Positions 1-9,168 of a DNA stretch of 64,000 bases are shown here, piece after piece. The stretch covers positions 45,849 to 109,848 of the forward strand of contig NZ_FOKI01000013.1 in assembly GCF_900111985.1 (NCBI RefSeq). Direction: 5' to 3'. How positions within the stretch are numbered: position 1 is the stretch's first letter; each line of letters begins with the position of its first letter. The notes beneath the pieces are model-generated. The model saw only the letters and a list, made by a program, of their open reading frames with translations, was not told where the DNA came from and searched no databases. This stretch comes from Clostridium frigidicarnis. GTDB taxonomy: Bacteria; Bacillota; Clostridia; Clostridiales; Clostridiaceae. The translations under genes were made by a program, and so were the position numbers.

Positions 1-672
1 TGGATTGCGGCTATGGGACAAGCTTTTTTCACAGTGTCCTTAACTGGATGTGCAATGGTTGTTTGTGGAAGTTATGCTAAAAAAGATTTTGATATACCTA
101 ATTGTGCTATAAACACTGCTTTTTTCGATACTCTTTCAGCTATGTTAGCTGCATTTATGATTATGCCAGCTGTATTTGCTTTAGGTTTAACTCCAACAGC
201 TGGACCAGCATTGCTATTTATAACTGTTCCAAGCATATTCCAAACAATGCAGTTTGGTAACCTTATAAGTTCATTGTTTTTCTTAAGTATTATTTTTGCT
301 TCAATTTCTTCTTCAATAGCAATGCTAGAAGGTCCTGTTGAAGCAGTTATGAATATAACTAATTGGAATAGGAAAAAAACTACTATAATTACTGGTATTT
401 CCGCATTTATTTTATCAATTCCTTTAAGTTTAAGTAGCACTTTGTTTGATAACTTCACTAATTTCATAACCATTATATTATCCCCAATTGGTGCACTTAT
501 TGCTGCTATTATCTTCTTCTACGTTTTAGATCCTAACACAGCTTTAAGTGAATTAAATTTAGGTGCAAAACATAAACTTGGAGTTTGGTTTATGAAATTA
601 GGAAAATATATATTTGTACCAACCACTATTGTTGTTATAATCCTTGGAATAATCTATGGTGGTATTGGCTAA
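1..672 (+). CDS. Sodium-dependent NSS-family transporter, C-terminal part (truncated by window edge)
   Basis: The reading frame is open from the first base, so only the last 223 codons of a membrane symporter are present. The segment is almost entirely hydrophobic, with about five helices, and has the look of the second half of neurotransmitter:sodium symporters (SNF/NSS), which use the sodium gradient to import amino acids. Small bacterial NSS proteins are about 440 residues, so roughly half is missing. The ATG at 13 is internal, not the start. The gene ends at a TAA followed by a bidirectional terminator. Family is inferred from overall pattern; the substrate cannot be told. Confidence 0.8.
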   Translation, partial: WIAAMGQAFFTVSLTGCAMVVCGSYAKKDFDIPNCAINTAFFDTLSAMLAAFMIMPAVFALGLTPTAGPALLFITVPSIFQTMQFGNLISSLFFLSIIFASISSSIAMLEGPVEAVMNITNWNRKKTTIITGISAFILSIPLSLSSTLFDNFTNFITIILSPIGALIAAIIFFYVLDPNTALSELNLGAKHKLGVWFMKLGKYIFVPTTIVVIILGIIYGGIG

Positions 673-686
673 ACATTTATTATGTA

Positions 687-725
687 TAAAAAAACAAAAG
701 GGAAATAAATCCCTTTTGTTTTTTG
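687..725. terminator. Bidirectional intrinsic terminator
   Basis: Perfect stem of at least 10 bp (AACAAAAGGG at 693-702 with CCCTTTTGTT at 711-720), 8-nt loop, flanked by A-runs on one side and T-runs on the other. It lies between two convergent genes and can serve both. Confidence 0.9.
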
Positions 726-732
726 TGTTTAT

Positions 733-1935
733 TTATTGCTCTATTATAGGTATTTCTATTTCCAAATCAGTTATTGGGTAAGTTGAACATGGATGAATAT
801 ATCCAAAAATCATATCCCCTTTTCTTCTTCCATCGCACTCTGGACTTACTGCTATTTTCCCGGAAATAAGCTTAGAACGACAAAATCCACATTCTCCTGA
901 GCGGCATTGTGAAGGACAAATTATTCCCGCTCTTTCTAAAGCTACTAATATACTCTCTGAACCTAGTGCTGGAATTTTAATACTTCCTTTTCCAACTTTA
1001 ACAGTTATATTAAATTTTTTATCCATGTTAATCTTTAACATTTCATTATTTAATAAAAACGCCTTATCTTCTCCCATAACCTCTTGTCTTATACGTCTAG
1101 ACGGTATATTAAGATTTTTCATCTCATTTTCTAAAAACCTATACATAGCAGTTGGACCACATAGATAAAAAGTTTTATTTTTACTATCAATATATTTATT
1201 TATAAGTTCTGAATTTATAAATCCTGTTTCTCCTTCCCAATTTGAATCATGTTCTGCCAAAACATAAACAATTTTTATTTTTCCTTTAGATTGTTTTTCA
1301 TAATTATCAAGTTCATCTTTAAATGCTATTTCTTCTACACTATTAGCACCATAAAACATTGTAAAATTTAAAGGCAGATCTTTTTCAACTATATTTTTAA
1401 CTATAGAATATATAGGTGTAACTCCACATCCACCACATATTCCTATTAATTCTTTTGTATCCCTTATTTCATTATATCCAAAGAATCCTGTAGGAGATGA
1501 CGTTTTTATTTTTGTTCCAACAGTCCAGTTTTTAAAAATATAATTAGTTAAAAGTCCATCTTCCTTAAACTTTATAGATATTGAGTAATATCCAGATTTT
1601 ATTGCATCCTGAGGTGTGGAACACAAGGAGTATGCTCTCGTTATTGGACAGTCATCAACAACAAATTTTATGCTTAAATATTGTCCCGATTTAAAAATAG
1701 GTAATTCCCTTGTTCCAAAATCCTTATTTGCTACTAATTTAAATGTTCTCATTGTAGGAGTTTCTTGTCTTACCTCTTTAATAATAAGATTTAATTGTTT
1801 TGGATGAAGCTTTTGTGCTAATTCCCCTACTGGGTCATTTAAATCTATTTTATCCTTCTCTGAATTTATAATTTTTTTTCTTTCTTTCAAAATTCCCCAT
1901 GGACTTTTTATAGTATTTACATATTTTCCACTCAT
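733..1935 (-). CDS. FNR-type flavin oxidoreductase with C-terminal [2Fe-2S] ferredoxin domain
   Basis: A 400-residue soluble electron-transfer protein. After about 45 N-terminal residues comes a ferredoxin-NADP reductase fold: the flavin motif RAYSLCS, a GICGGCGVTPIYS nucleotide-binding turn and a YLCGPTAMY motif near the end of the NAD(P) domain. The last 90 residues form a plant-type [2Fe-2S] ferredoxin with the ligand pattern C-x4-C-x2-C (CRSGECGFC) and a late Cys in HPCSTYP. The family carries electrons from NAD(P)H through flavin to the iron-sulfur centre. Its ATG overlaps the stop of the upstream gene (TAATG), so the two are translationally coupled and probably form one redox system. 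The final acceptor is unknown. Confidence 0.88.
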   Translation of the reverse strand: MSGKYVNTIKSPWGILKERKKIINSEKDKIDLNDPVGELAQKLHPKQLNLIIKEVRQETPTMRTFKLVANKDFGTRELPIFKSGQYLSIKFVVDDCPITRAYSLCSTPQDAIKSGYYSISIKFKEDGLLTNYIFKNWTVGTKIKTSSPTGFFGYNEIRDTKELIGICGGCGVTPIYSIVKNIVEKDLPLNFTMFYGANSVEEIAFKDELDNYEKQSKGKIKIVYVLAEHDSNWEGETGFINSELINKYIDSKNKTFYLCGPTAMYRFLENEMKNLNIPSRRIRQEVMGEDKAFLLNNEMLKINMDKKFNITVKVGKGSIKIPALGSESILVALERAGIICPSQCRSGECGFCRSKLISGKIAVSPECDGRRKGDMIFGYIHPCSTYPITDLEIEIPIIEQ

Positions 1936-3506
1936 TACTTACTGCCCCCCATATATCTTATTGCTTTGTTTGTAGTTAATCTTGTAAGTCTAATAATAGG
2001 TGTATATCCATGGGTACTTTGAGAACATCCTCCTACAAAATATAATCCACTTACTTCTTTTTTATTTTCAAACTTTTCTGCTGCAAGTCTTACAACCGCT
2101 GAATTCCACGGAGTCTGTTCATGACCAAATACCTGTCCTTTATATGCCCCTGTATATCTATTCCAAGTAATTGGAGTTACCATTTCAACTTCTTCAATAT
2201 GATCTCTTATTTTAGCACCTGTAATCTTTTCAAATATATCTATCATTTCTTCTCCAAAACGAGTCTTTAAATCCTCATAGTCCTCTATTAAAACATCTTT
2301 AAATATATCTCCAAATACTAACCAAGAAATAGTAAGCTGACATCTTCCTTCTCCTGTAGCTCCTGGTATTGCATTATCTAAACAAATGGCTGATAAAAAC
2401 CCTTCTGGATTTAATGTAAATAGTGAATCATAGATTTTTCTAGTATCCATGGTATTTGTTATAAAATACTCATAATACTTTATTCCAAGGTCTTCTGGAT
2501 TAGCATCTAATCCTAAATATATAGCAATAGATGAACATGTGTTTACTTCAGCATTGGTTTTCTTTACACTAAATTCTGGAGCTGAAGTTATTGGTGTTAT
2601 CATCTTTCCATATACAAGTTCTGGATGTGCATTAGATAATACACATTTAGTTTTTATATAAGTTCCATCTTTGAGTTCCACAGCTATAACCTTATTGTTT
2701 TCTACATGTATTTTTTCAACTTTACAGTTATATTCAATCTGCCCACCTAGTTCCTTAGTTCTTTCTGCAATAGCTGTTGATAATGCATGAGACCTATTTG
2801 CTGGTATATATGCTCCAGTATATATATATCCATATAACATGTATCCCCATAATAAAAATGTTAAAGCATCCACAGATGGTCCTTGATAACACCAGTATGC
2901 ATGCAATATACTCTTTATTCTGTTTGGAAGTTCAAATTCTTTTTCAACTTCTTCAATAGTCATATGAGAATATTTAATAAAGTTAGGATATTTTCTTTTC
3001 ACAGTAATAATATTTGGTAACTTTCCTTTCATCTCTTGATCTACCATATAATTTATAGCTTCATACATTTCCTTACACAATTCCATATATCTAGTTACTT
3101 CTTTTTTCACCCCTGGCGATTCCTTTTCCATGCATTCTATAAATTCATTTATTCCAAAAGGTACGCATACATTTATATCTTCTTCTGGTACTATAAGTAC
3201 ATAAGCTTCTGGAACAGCCTCAAACTCATATTTAACCCCCAACCTGTCTAATGTTTTTCTTACATCATAGCTCTGTTTCTTTGTACCCACATCAAGAATT
3301 TCATGTAATGTAGCCTCAAATTCATATCTTCCTCTAACAAAAGAAGTTGCAAACCCTCCTGCTAAATTGTGTTGTTCTAATATTAAAGTTCTCTTTCCTT
3401 CATAAGCAAGTTCACATCCAGCCATAAGACCGCCAATCCCTGCCCCTATAACCACTGCATCATATTCTTTGTCAAATCTAGATAATAAAAAATCTTTCAT
3501 TTCCAT
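1935..3506 (-). CDS. Phytoene-desaturase/RetSat-like FAD-dependent oxidoreductase
   Basis: A 523-residue flavoprotein. The N-terminus has a dinucleotide-binding motif (VVIGAGIGGLMAGCELA) followed by the glutamate that binds the FAD ribose (LILEQH) and the GG-FATSF segment typical of the CrtI/RetSat branch of the amine-oxidase superfamily. The C-terminus closes with a second FAD motif (GLYFVGGCSQSTHG). Such enzymes desaturate or saturate hydrophobic polyenes or isoprenoids. No crt genes are nearby, so a carotenoid role is not indicated. The overlapping downstream gene, an FNR/[2Fe-2S] reductase, probably feeds it electrons, which suggests it works as a reductase of an unsaturated lipid-like substrate; that is inference. 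A GGGGGATG ribosome site precedes the ATG. Confidence 0.82.
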   Translation of the reverse strand: MEMKDFLLSRFDKEYDAVVIGAGIGGLMAGCELAYEGKRTLILEQHNLAGGFATSFVRGRYEFEATLHEILDVGTKKQSYDVRKTLDRLGVKYEFEAVPEAYVLIVPEEDINVCVPFGINEFIECMEKESPGVKKEVTRYMELCKEMYEAINYMVDQEMKGKLPNIITVKRKYPNFIKYSHMTIEEVEKEFELPNRIKSILHAYWCYQGPSVDALTFLLWGYMLYGYIYTGAYIPANRSHALSTAIAERTKELGGQIEYNCKVEKIHVENNKVIAVELKDGTYIKTKCVLSNAHPELVYGKMITPITSAPEFSVKKTNAEVNTCSSIAIYLGLDANPEDLGIKYYEYFITNTMDTRKIYDSLFTLNPEGFLSAICLDNAIPGATGEGRCQLTISWLVFGDIFKDVLIEDYEDLKTRFGEEMIDIFEKITGAKIRDHIEEVEMVTPITWNRYTGAYKGQVFGHEQTPWNSAVVRLAAEKFENKKEVSGLYFVGGCSQSTHGYTPIIRLTRLTTNKAIRYMGGSK

Positions 3507-3599
3507 CTTTCATCCCCCTTATGTTCTTAACTTTATTTTAGTTGCAACATAATAATGTATATGATGAAAAATGTAGTTTTAACCCCTTAAGTATTATAA

Positions 3600-3640
3600 A
3601 TAAAAAGGATTAAAAGTTAATACTCTTAATCCCCTTTGTT
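3600..3640 (-). terminator. Intrinsic terminator of the glycosidase-like gene
   Basis: Stem GGATTAA (3607-3613) with TTAATCC (3626-3632). On the minus strand the hairpin is followed by a T-run. It lies just past the stop of the gene at 3658. Confidence 0.7.
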
Positions 3641-3657
3641 TTAGGCACATTCCTTTT

Positions 3658-5967
3658 TTACGCTCCTGGTTTGTATACTTCTTTTTTATCTCCTCTATAT
3701 ATTATTAATGATTGTCCCTCTATTACATCATCATTATACTTAAAATCCTTATTAGAGAAATTACAAACTACTTTTATATCATCTCCATACTGAGTCATTT
3801 GAACTAACTTGTTCTCAGATAACACCTTAAAATCAGTCATTTCTTTATTAATTACTTCTTTGCTGAACTTTGACCAAACTTTAGAATGTTCAGATATTTT
3901 AGTTCCATGTTCCTCCCATTGAAACTTATCTAGATGGTAAAGTGAAGGTACATTATAAAGAATTTCATATAACATTCTATTTTTGACCTCATCCTTAATT
4001 TTTAAAGTTGACCATTCCCATTGATATGTTGTTATAACTGAATCATTATAAACTAATTTAAATAGAGGTACATTATAAGTATTATCTAAAAAGATTTTTT
4101 TGTACTCTTCCTTTACTGGAACTTCCTTAGAATATTTTTCTGGAACCCCCCCATTTGGTGAATAATATCTACCCAAATAATATTTGCTATCTTTGTTCTT
4201 CTTCATATCATCATCCATCCAAGAAAATGCTGGTATTTCTATTCCATGAGCAAACGCTATTGTAGAACTTGCAAAATCATTTCCACCTTCTGATCCTATA
4301 ACCATATTTTTATCATTTCCTATATAAGCCATTCTATCTAATCTAGCCTTTAAATCTTCTTTCTGAGTTGTTATATGATCCTTGGAATAATCATCATAAA
4401 CTTCCCCTGTTGCATCACAATCAATAAACCAAGAATTAAAGTTAACTCCAGTGTTCAAAATACTCTTTACTCTTTCTTCTACAGATGGCATTGACAATGT
4501 TGGATTCAATTTTCTTCCAACATTTTGAAATCCACTTAACTTTTTACCTTTTTTATCTGTAACAGTTGCATTTTCATATAAGGTTTTATCTTCAAACTCA
4601 GCTGTATTCCACTGTTCTTTTCCTGGCTCATGTATGGAATGGTATGAATCATATGGTCCTATAAGGTATCCATTATCATTAGCATACTTAACCATTTCTG
4701 GTTTTATAAAACCTTGAGTCCAATTATCTAATCCTATCCAAGCATTATCTAATCCAGAGTCCTTTATATCTTTCAACAAGTCTGTAGTTCTATCACTTGC
4801 CCATTGCTCAACAGGCATAAATACCCCTTCCATATTTTCATTAAGAGCTCTCTTGTTTAGATCTATTATTTCAACTTGATTTAAATTGTTACTTCCCTTT
4901 TTAAGTAACTCTTCCATTTTCGCATCCTTTTTAGGAAATACCTCTTCATTGTAGAAATCAGGTAATGTTAATACATCACTTAATCCTTGGCATATTGTAT
5001 TCTTATTATATTTATCAACATAATCCTTTGTACCCGCTTCTTCTAATGCTTTAACCTTTTCAGTAGAATCCTCAATTTTATTTTTCAATAAAGTCTTTAT
5101 CCATTCTACAGGTTTGCTTCCACTACTCTTTCTAAATAAATCCCAGTTTATATCCTTCTCTGATATAACAGTTGTATCCCATAAATACATATGAGTGGCA
5201 CCATAAAGTTTTTCTATATTTTTATTATCCTTAGCTTTTTCTTCTAAAGTTTTAAATTCCCCTTTTTCTATAACGTAATTTCTATAAACTTTGCTAATAT
5301 CAACAGGATTGTTCTGTGTGAAATAAATTCTAAATCCATAATCCTTGTCTTTATTTATCTTTGTATATTCATGATTAAATGAAAATTCAATACCCTGTTT
5401 TGTATTAAAATTTATACTATCATTAAACATATCATCCATTAGATATACAGCTGAATAACTTTCATAATTAACTGCAAAAAATCCCATAGAAAAAGATTGT
5501 ATTACGTCTATTTCCTTTTCATTTAAATACTTCATCCAATTATCATCATTCTTTGGGATTGATTTTCCTTCACCTAAAGGTAAAATATAATTTTCTCCTT
5601 CTACTTTTGGCCAAGTAAATTCATTTTCATCATCCTTAATAGATTTAATTTTTACATCTATATACTGTTTTTCTTTTTTTAAATTAACCTGAATTCCCTC
5701 ATTAGGATAAGACCATGACATAGTTGAGGAATCCTCTTTTAAATTAGATACCTCTCTCTTATCCATTGCTTTAGAAATAACTTCTTCTTTTCCATTACAT
5801 TCAGCTATTATTTCAAAAGTTTCAGGATTAACTTTATAATTGAAATTTAATGTATCCACTACTGATTTGGTATATTCCACTTGGTTTTTTATATTTTTCT
5901 TTGAATACGAAGCCATTATTCCTGCTAACACGGTTATACTCATTAACAAACATATTATTTTCTTCAT
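3658..5967 (-). CDS. Exported glycoside-hydrolase-like protein, family not certain
   Basis: A 769-residue protein with a Sec signal peptide (two Lys, then a hydrophobic stretch to about residue 20). There is no lipobox Cys, so it is probably secreted rather than lipid-anchored. An N-terminal beta-rich region (about 30-240) precedes a likely TIM-barrel. Barrel-like strands carry acidic residues in the way of retaining glycosidases: WIGLDNW near 411, WFIDCDATGE at 513-522 (Asp516, Asp518) and VIGSEGGND at 556-564 (Glu560). A small beta domain ends the protein. The layout resembles the GH101-like part of the TIM-barrel glycosidases, but I cannot fix the family or the substrate. It stands alone, with its own terminator and a good GGAGGTG ribosome site. 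Confidence 0.6.
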   Translation of the reverse strand: MKKIICLLMSITVLAGIMASYSKKNIKNQVEYTKSVVDTLNFNYKVNPETFEIIAECNGKEEVISKAMDKREVSNLKEDSSTMSWSYPNEGIQVNLKKEKQYIDVKIKSIKDDENEFTWPKVEGENYILPLGEGKSIPKNDDNWMKYLNEKEIDVIQSFSMGFFAVNYESYSAVYLMDDMFNDSINFNTKQGIEFSFNHEYTKINKDKDYGFRIYFTQNNPVDISKVYRNYVIEKGEFKTLEEKAKDNKNIEKLYGATHMYLWDTTVISEKDINWDLFRKSSGSKPVEWIKTLLKNKIEDSTEKVKALEEAGTKDYVDKYNKNTICQGLSDVLTLPDFYNEEVFPKKDAKMEELLKKGSNNLNQVEIIDLNKRALNENMEGVFMPVEQWASDRTTDLLKDIKDSGLDNAWIGLDNWTQGFIKPEMVKYANDNGYLIGPYDSYHSIHEPGKEQWNTAEFEDKTLYENATVTDKKGKKLSGFQNVGRKLNPTLSMPSVEERVKSILNTGVNFNSWFIDCDATGEVYDDYSKDHITTQKEDLKARLDRMAYIGNDKNMVIGSEGGNDFASSTIAFAHGIEIPAFSWMDDDMKKNKDSKYYLGRYYSPNGGVPEKYSKEVPVKEEYKKIFLDNTYNVPLFKLVYNDSVITTYQWEWSTLKIKDEVKNRMLYEILYNVPSLYHLDKFQWEEHGTKISEHSKVWSKFSKEVINKEMTDFKVLSENKLVQMTQYGDDIKVVCNFSNKDFKYNDDVIEGQSLIIYRGDKKEVYKPGA

Positions 5968-6337
5968 TTATTTTCACCTCCAAAAACAAATATACTATAT
6001 TTATGTCACATGAATTTAACATTGTATAAGTTATTTTTTCTTTCATGTATTAAACAATATTAATAAAAACTGTTTTTTTTGATTAGTTACACATTTTATA
6101 TTAATATGATTGTATGAATTTATTTTTATAAAAAACTTCATCTCAACCTAAGAATCACTTTATATTTACATTTATTTTATTAATCATAATGAAGTCTATA
6201 CTTAATAGGATAATAGCCATGGATATTTTCATTGTTCTAGTTAACTTTCAAAGAAGTGAGCTCATACTAAGAATTCCATTATCATAGAGTAGTAACCTTT
6301 TATAAAATATAAATAATAATTTAATGGAGGATTAATA
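5968..6337. other. Divergent intergenic region
   Basis: 370 bp of AT-rich DNA between the divergent glycosidase-like and RmlD-like genes. It should hold both promoters. It also contains one copy of a 25-bp dispersed sequence (6135-6159) seen again at 13744-13768. No convincing gene was found. Confidence 0.5.
6135..6159. repeat. Short dispersed repeat, copy 1
   Basis: 25 bp that matches 13744-13768 at 22 positions; the shared core is CTAAGAATCAC or CATAAGAATCAC after ACTTCATCT. Both copies are intergenic. Nature unknown. Confidence 0.4.
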
Positions 6338-7204
6338 ATGAAAAAAATTTTAGTAACTGGCTCCAACGGTTTCTTAGCTTCTAGATTTATTGATTTTTAT
6401 AAAGATAAATATGATATAGTTCCTTTAACTAGAAACACTTTAGATATAACCGTTGAAAATCAAGTTTTAGATTTTTTTAAGCATAATAAATTTGATTTAG
6501 TTTTTCACACAGCTGCTATTTCTGACACTCAAAAATGTGAGAGAGAACCAGATTTAGCTGAAGAAATAAATGTAAGATCCACTTTAAACATAGCTAAAGC
6601 ATGTACATTAAAAAACTCTACTTTGGTTTTTGCTAGTAGTGACCAAATTTTTAATGGAAATAGTAATAATGGACCCTATGCTGAAACTATATTGCCAAAT
6701 CCCAACACAGTTTATGGACATACTAAGTTTGAATGCGAAACTCGTATAAAGGAATTTATGGATAACTATTATAATTTAAGATTAACTTGGCTCTTTACTT
6801 TTCCTGAAAGATGTAAAAAAGTTAATACCAATATAATTACTAATACCTTAAATGCTATTTTCAATAACTCTAAATTGAAACTTTCAGATAATGAATTTAG
6901 AGGCATGACTTATGTTTATGATGTTATAGAAAACTTTGAAAAACTGATTACACTTCCATATGGAGATTATAATTATGGTAGTGAAAATAACTTATCAACT
7001 TATGATATAGCTTGTTATTTGTTAAAATCTATGAATTTATCTAATAGAATTGACTCAACATTGATTATGGACGCTGAAAGATTTAAAGATCTCAAAAGAG
7101 ATTTGAGAATTAGCAACAAAAAACTAAAAGAAAATTCTATAATATTTCCTATAACTACAGAAGGTTTAATGAAATGCATTTATGATTTTGGTATTAATAA
7201 ATAA
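6338..7204 (+). CDS. RmlD-like SDR sugar-nucleotide reductase/epimerase
   Basis: A 288-residue extended short-chain dehydrogenase. The NAD(P) motif GSNGFLASR lies at the very N-terminus (TGxxGxxG type), and the catalytic Tyr-x3-Lys is in VYGHTKFE. The closest pattern is dTDP-4-dehydrorhamnose reductase (RmlD) and its relatives, which reduce a 4-keto nucleotide sugar. No rmlA, rmlB or rmlC is adjacent, so a role in rhamnose synthesis is not supported by context. It is a single-gene unit with a GGAGG ribosome site and a strong terminator far downstream at 7431. Confidence 0.72.
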   Translation: MKKILVTGSNGFLASRFIDFYKDKYDIVPLTRNTLDITVENQVLDFFKHNKFDLVFHTAAISDTQKCEREPDLAEEINVRSTLNIAKACTLKNSTLVFASSDQIFNGNSNNGPYAETILPNPNTVYGHTKFECETRIKEFMDNYYNLRLTWLFTFPERCKKVNTNIITNTLNAIFNNSKLKLSDNEFRGMTYVYDVIENFEKLITLPYGDYNYGSENNLSTYDIACYLLKSMNLSNRIDSTLIMDAERFKDLKRDLRISNKKLKENSIIFPITTEGLMKCIYDFGINK

Positions 7205-7430
7205 ATAATAGATGATTCATTATGATTTTTATATACTTTTTTCTATAAGCACATTATATAAAAATAAACTTTAATGGTTTCCCTTTATCAGTAAGTTAAT
7301 ATTTAACTTTTGAAATTATCTCTACATAAACTTTTGGTCCAACAAAATTGTTTTATTTTAGTGAAGTTTTAAATTTCCAAAAATAAAATTCAAGTAAATA
7401 TTTGTTATTAATATAGTTTTTCACCAATCA

Positions 7431-7463
7431 AAAAGAACTCTTATTGATTTAAGAGTTCTTTTT
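7431..7463. terminator. Bidirectional intrinsic terminator
   Basis: 13-bp stem AAAAGAACTCTTA (7431-7443) with TAAGAGTTCTTTT, 6-nt loop, A-run and T-run on opposite flanks. It lies between convergent genes. Confidence 0.9.
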
Positions 7464-7470
7464 GCATTTA

Positions 7471-7842
7471 TTAATGGTGCGAACATCCATCATGACTACA
7501 TGTATGATTACTTGGAAATTGAACTAACTTATCTTGTTTAAACATTTCTAAATTATTGCCTATAGTTCCTTCTTGAGCCTTATAAACCTTAATTCCCATA
7601 GAATTTAGTTTAACTATTGCCCCTTGACCTATTCCACCTACTACTACTGCATCTACAACTTCACCTGATAATGCTTTTATAGGTTGGCATTTTCCATGTT
7701 CATGTCCTAAATCTCCATTACCTACAGTGGTAACTTCATTTTTATCTAAGTCACATATTACAAACATTGGTGCTGTTCCAAAATGACCATATGGCATACT
7801 GTCCATTCCCTCATTGGATTTTACCGGAAAACATACTCTCAT
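7471..7842 (-). CDS. Dinitrogenase iron-molybdenum cofactor biosynthesis (NifX/NifB-C-like) domain protein
   Basis: A 123-residue protein of the small cofactor-carrier family related to NifX and the C-terminus of NifB. Typical features are the start RVCFPVKS, the YGHFGTAPMFVICD segment and the glycine-rich VVVGGIGQGA. The tail is rich in metal ligands (HTCSHDGCSHH). No nitrogenase genes are in view, and stand-alone members in anaerobes are usually of unknown metal-cluster function. The gene starts 2 bp after the stop of an upstream ArsR regulator, so both are one operon; a role in metal handling controlled by that regulator is inferred. Confidence 0.82.
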   Translation of the reverse strand: MRVCFPVKSNEGMDSMPYGHFGTAPMFVICDLDKNEVTTVGNGDLGHEHGKCQPIKALSGEVVDAVVVGGIGQGAIVKLNSMGIKVYKAQEGTIGNNLEMFKQDKLVQFPSNHTCSHDGCSHH

Positions 7843-7844
7843 TT

Positions 7845-8228
7845 TTATTCCTCCTTAAGAAATTTTTTGCAACATCCTTGCATCTTTTTACAATTATCTT
7901 TGCATTTTAAATTATTAAAGTCTTTTATATCTAAGTTCAATTCATTTTTAATTGAATTTAAATCTTCATTTATTAGTAGTTTTATAAAATCTATAGCATT
8001 GTCTAAAATTTCCTTATTTAAATCATAAACAACATAGTATCCTTTTTTATATCCTACTATTAAGCCTACATCCTTTAATACCTTTATATGTTGAGATACA
8101 GCTGCTTCTGATATGTCTAAATGTTTTGAGATTCCCTTTGCACATATGTTTCTTTTAGACAAAAGAAGTAGTATTTTTATTCTTGTTTCATCACCAATAG
8201 CTTTAAAAAGTTTTACTGTTTCTTTCAT
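7845..8228 (-). CDS. ArsR-family transcriptional regulator with Cys-rich tail
   Basis: A 127-residue winged-helix repressor. The DNA-recognition helix lies in ISEAAVSQHIKVLKDVGLI, followed by the beta-wing YKKGYYVVYDL. The C-terminus has five cysteines (CKDNCKKMQGCC), a likely metal- or redox-sensing site placed differently from the CVC box of classical ArsR. It leads an operon with the NifX-like gene. A perfect 11-bp inverted repeat overlaps its promoter start region, so autoregulation is likely. Confidence 0.88.
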   Translation of the reverse strand: MKETVKLFKAIGDETRIKILLLLSKRNICAKGISKHLDISEAAVSQHIKVLKDVGLIVGYKKGYYVVYDLNKEILDNAIDFIKLLINEDLNSIKNELNLDIKDFNNLKCKDNCKKMQGCCKKFLKEE

Positions 8229-8242
8229 AAATTCTCCTCAAC

Positions 8243-8272
8243 AATTTAATTAATCATCTGCTTAATTAAATT
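8243..8272. promoter_or_regulatory. Operator-like perfect inverted repeat for the ArsR regulator
   Basis: AATTTAATTAA (8243-8253) and TTAATTAAATT (8262-8272) form a perfect 11-bp inverted repeat with an 8-bp spacer. It lies between the -10 box and the gene's start codon, the usual place for an ArsR roadblock operator. Confidence 0.75.
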
Positions 8273-8298
8273 ATAATACTATTAATTAGTTTTTTCAA
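8270..8298 (-). promoter_or_regulatory. Sigma-A promoter of the arsR/nifX-like operon
   Basis: On the minus strand, -35 TTGAAA (8293-8298), 17-bp spacer and -10 TATAAT (8270-8275), just upstream of the palindrome. Confidence 0.75.
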
Positions 8299-8490
8299 CA
8301 CATATTTAAATTCACTTTATTATATAGATTCTAATTAAGAACATTCACTATCTATAACCTTACAGTTATAACACATGCTAACTAAGTACAAAATAATACA
8401 AAATATCTTAACTGTCAGGATAACCATATGAATAATTCAGGTTATTATTTAATTTATAGACATATAAATAATTACTTGATTAAGCAGTAA

Positions 8491-9168
8491 TTAAAATATA
8501 TTAAATTTAAATTCTTCTGTATTCTTTTGTCTAAATTCCTTAACATAATAAGATAGTTCAATAAGAGTTTTTTTATTTAAAATAATTATTGAATTGTCTC
8601 TCTTTAAGATATAACCCTTACTAATAAATTTATTTATTGTGTTGTATAAATTTTTTCTACTTGTTGATAACATCTTGCATAAATTATAAACACTTTTAAA
8701 TTTAAATATATTATCATCACAATTTTCTAAAATATAAGATGCAAATAATTCATCAAATCTAAATAAATCTTTCATAATAAGTTTTTTATACATATTGTAA
8801 ATTCTCTTACTTGTTTTAAAGAAAAATATATTAAGAAACTCAGGATTTTTTTGTAGTTTTTTAAAAGTATCTTTGTTAATCTTTAATAGTCTAGCTTCGC
8901 TAGTTGCAATTATATCGCAAAATAAGTTTTGATCATAAATCTCACTTATTTTCCCTACAAATTCATTTTCATAAAGTATGTCAACCAAAAAAGTTTTACC
9001 TTCTTTAGTTATGCACTCAACCTTTACCACACCACTTAATATAAAGAACATGCTTTCAAGATTTTCATCTCCTGTTGATATATATTGTCCTTTATGATAA
9101 TCTATAATATTTATCTCATCTAAATATTCTTTTATGTTGTTATATATGCATATATCCTTCATTTTCAT
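8491..9168 (-). CDS. CRP/FNR-family transcriptional regulator
   Basis: A 225-residue protein with an N-terminal cyclic-nucleotide-binding-type beta-barrel (about 20-115, including FILSGVVKVE and DILYENEFVGKIS), a dimerisation helix and a C-terminal helix-turn-helix (SVYNLCKMLSTSRKNLYNTINKF). There is no N-terminal cysteine cluster, so it is not an oxygen-sensing FNR. It lies immediately downstream of hpdBCA on the same strand, separated by about 330 bp. A palindrome of CRP type sits at the hpdB promoter, which makes this protein a candidate regulator of hpd; that is inference. Confidence 0.85.
   Translation of the reverse strand: MKMKDICIYNNIKEYLDEINIIDYHKGQYISTGDENLESMFFILSGVVKVECITKEGKTFLVDILYENEFVGKISEIYDQNLFCDIIATSEARLLKINKDTFKKLQKNPEFLNIFFFKTSKRIYNMYKKLIMKDLFRFDELFASYILENCDDNIFKFKSVYNLCKMLSTSRKNLYNTINKFISKGYILKRDNSIIILNKKTLIELSYYVKEFRQKNTEEFKFNIF

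Noticed and set aside
5834..6046. 70-codon minus-strand frame at the start of the glycosidase-like gene
   Set aside because: It overlaps the signal-peptide region in another frame and has no ribosome site.
6020..6052. Third copy of the GGTACATGAAAGAAAAT element (minus strand)
   Set aside because: Only about 14 contiguous bases agree (TACATGAAAGAAAA) and the rest has diverged; could be chance in AT-rich DNA.
7471..7842. Evidence for nitrogen fixation
   Set aside because: The NifX-like domain is common as a stand-alone protein in anaerobes; no nif structural genes are present.
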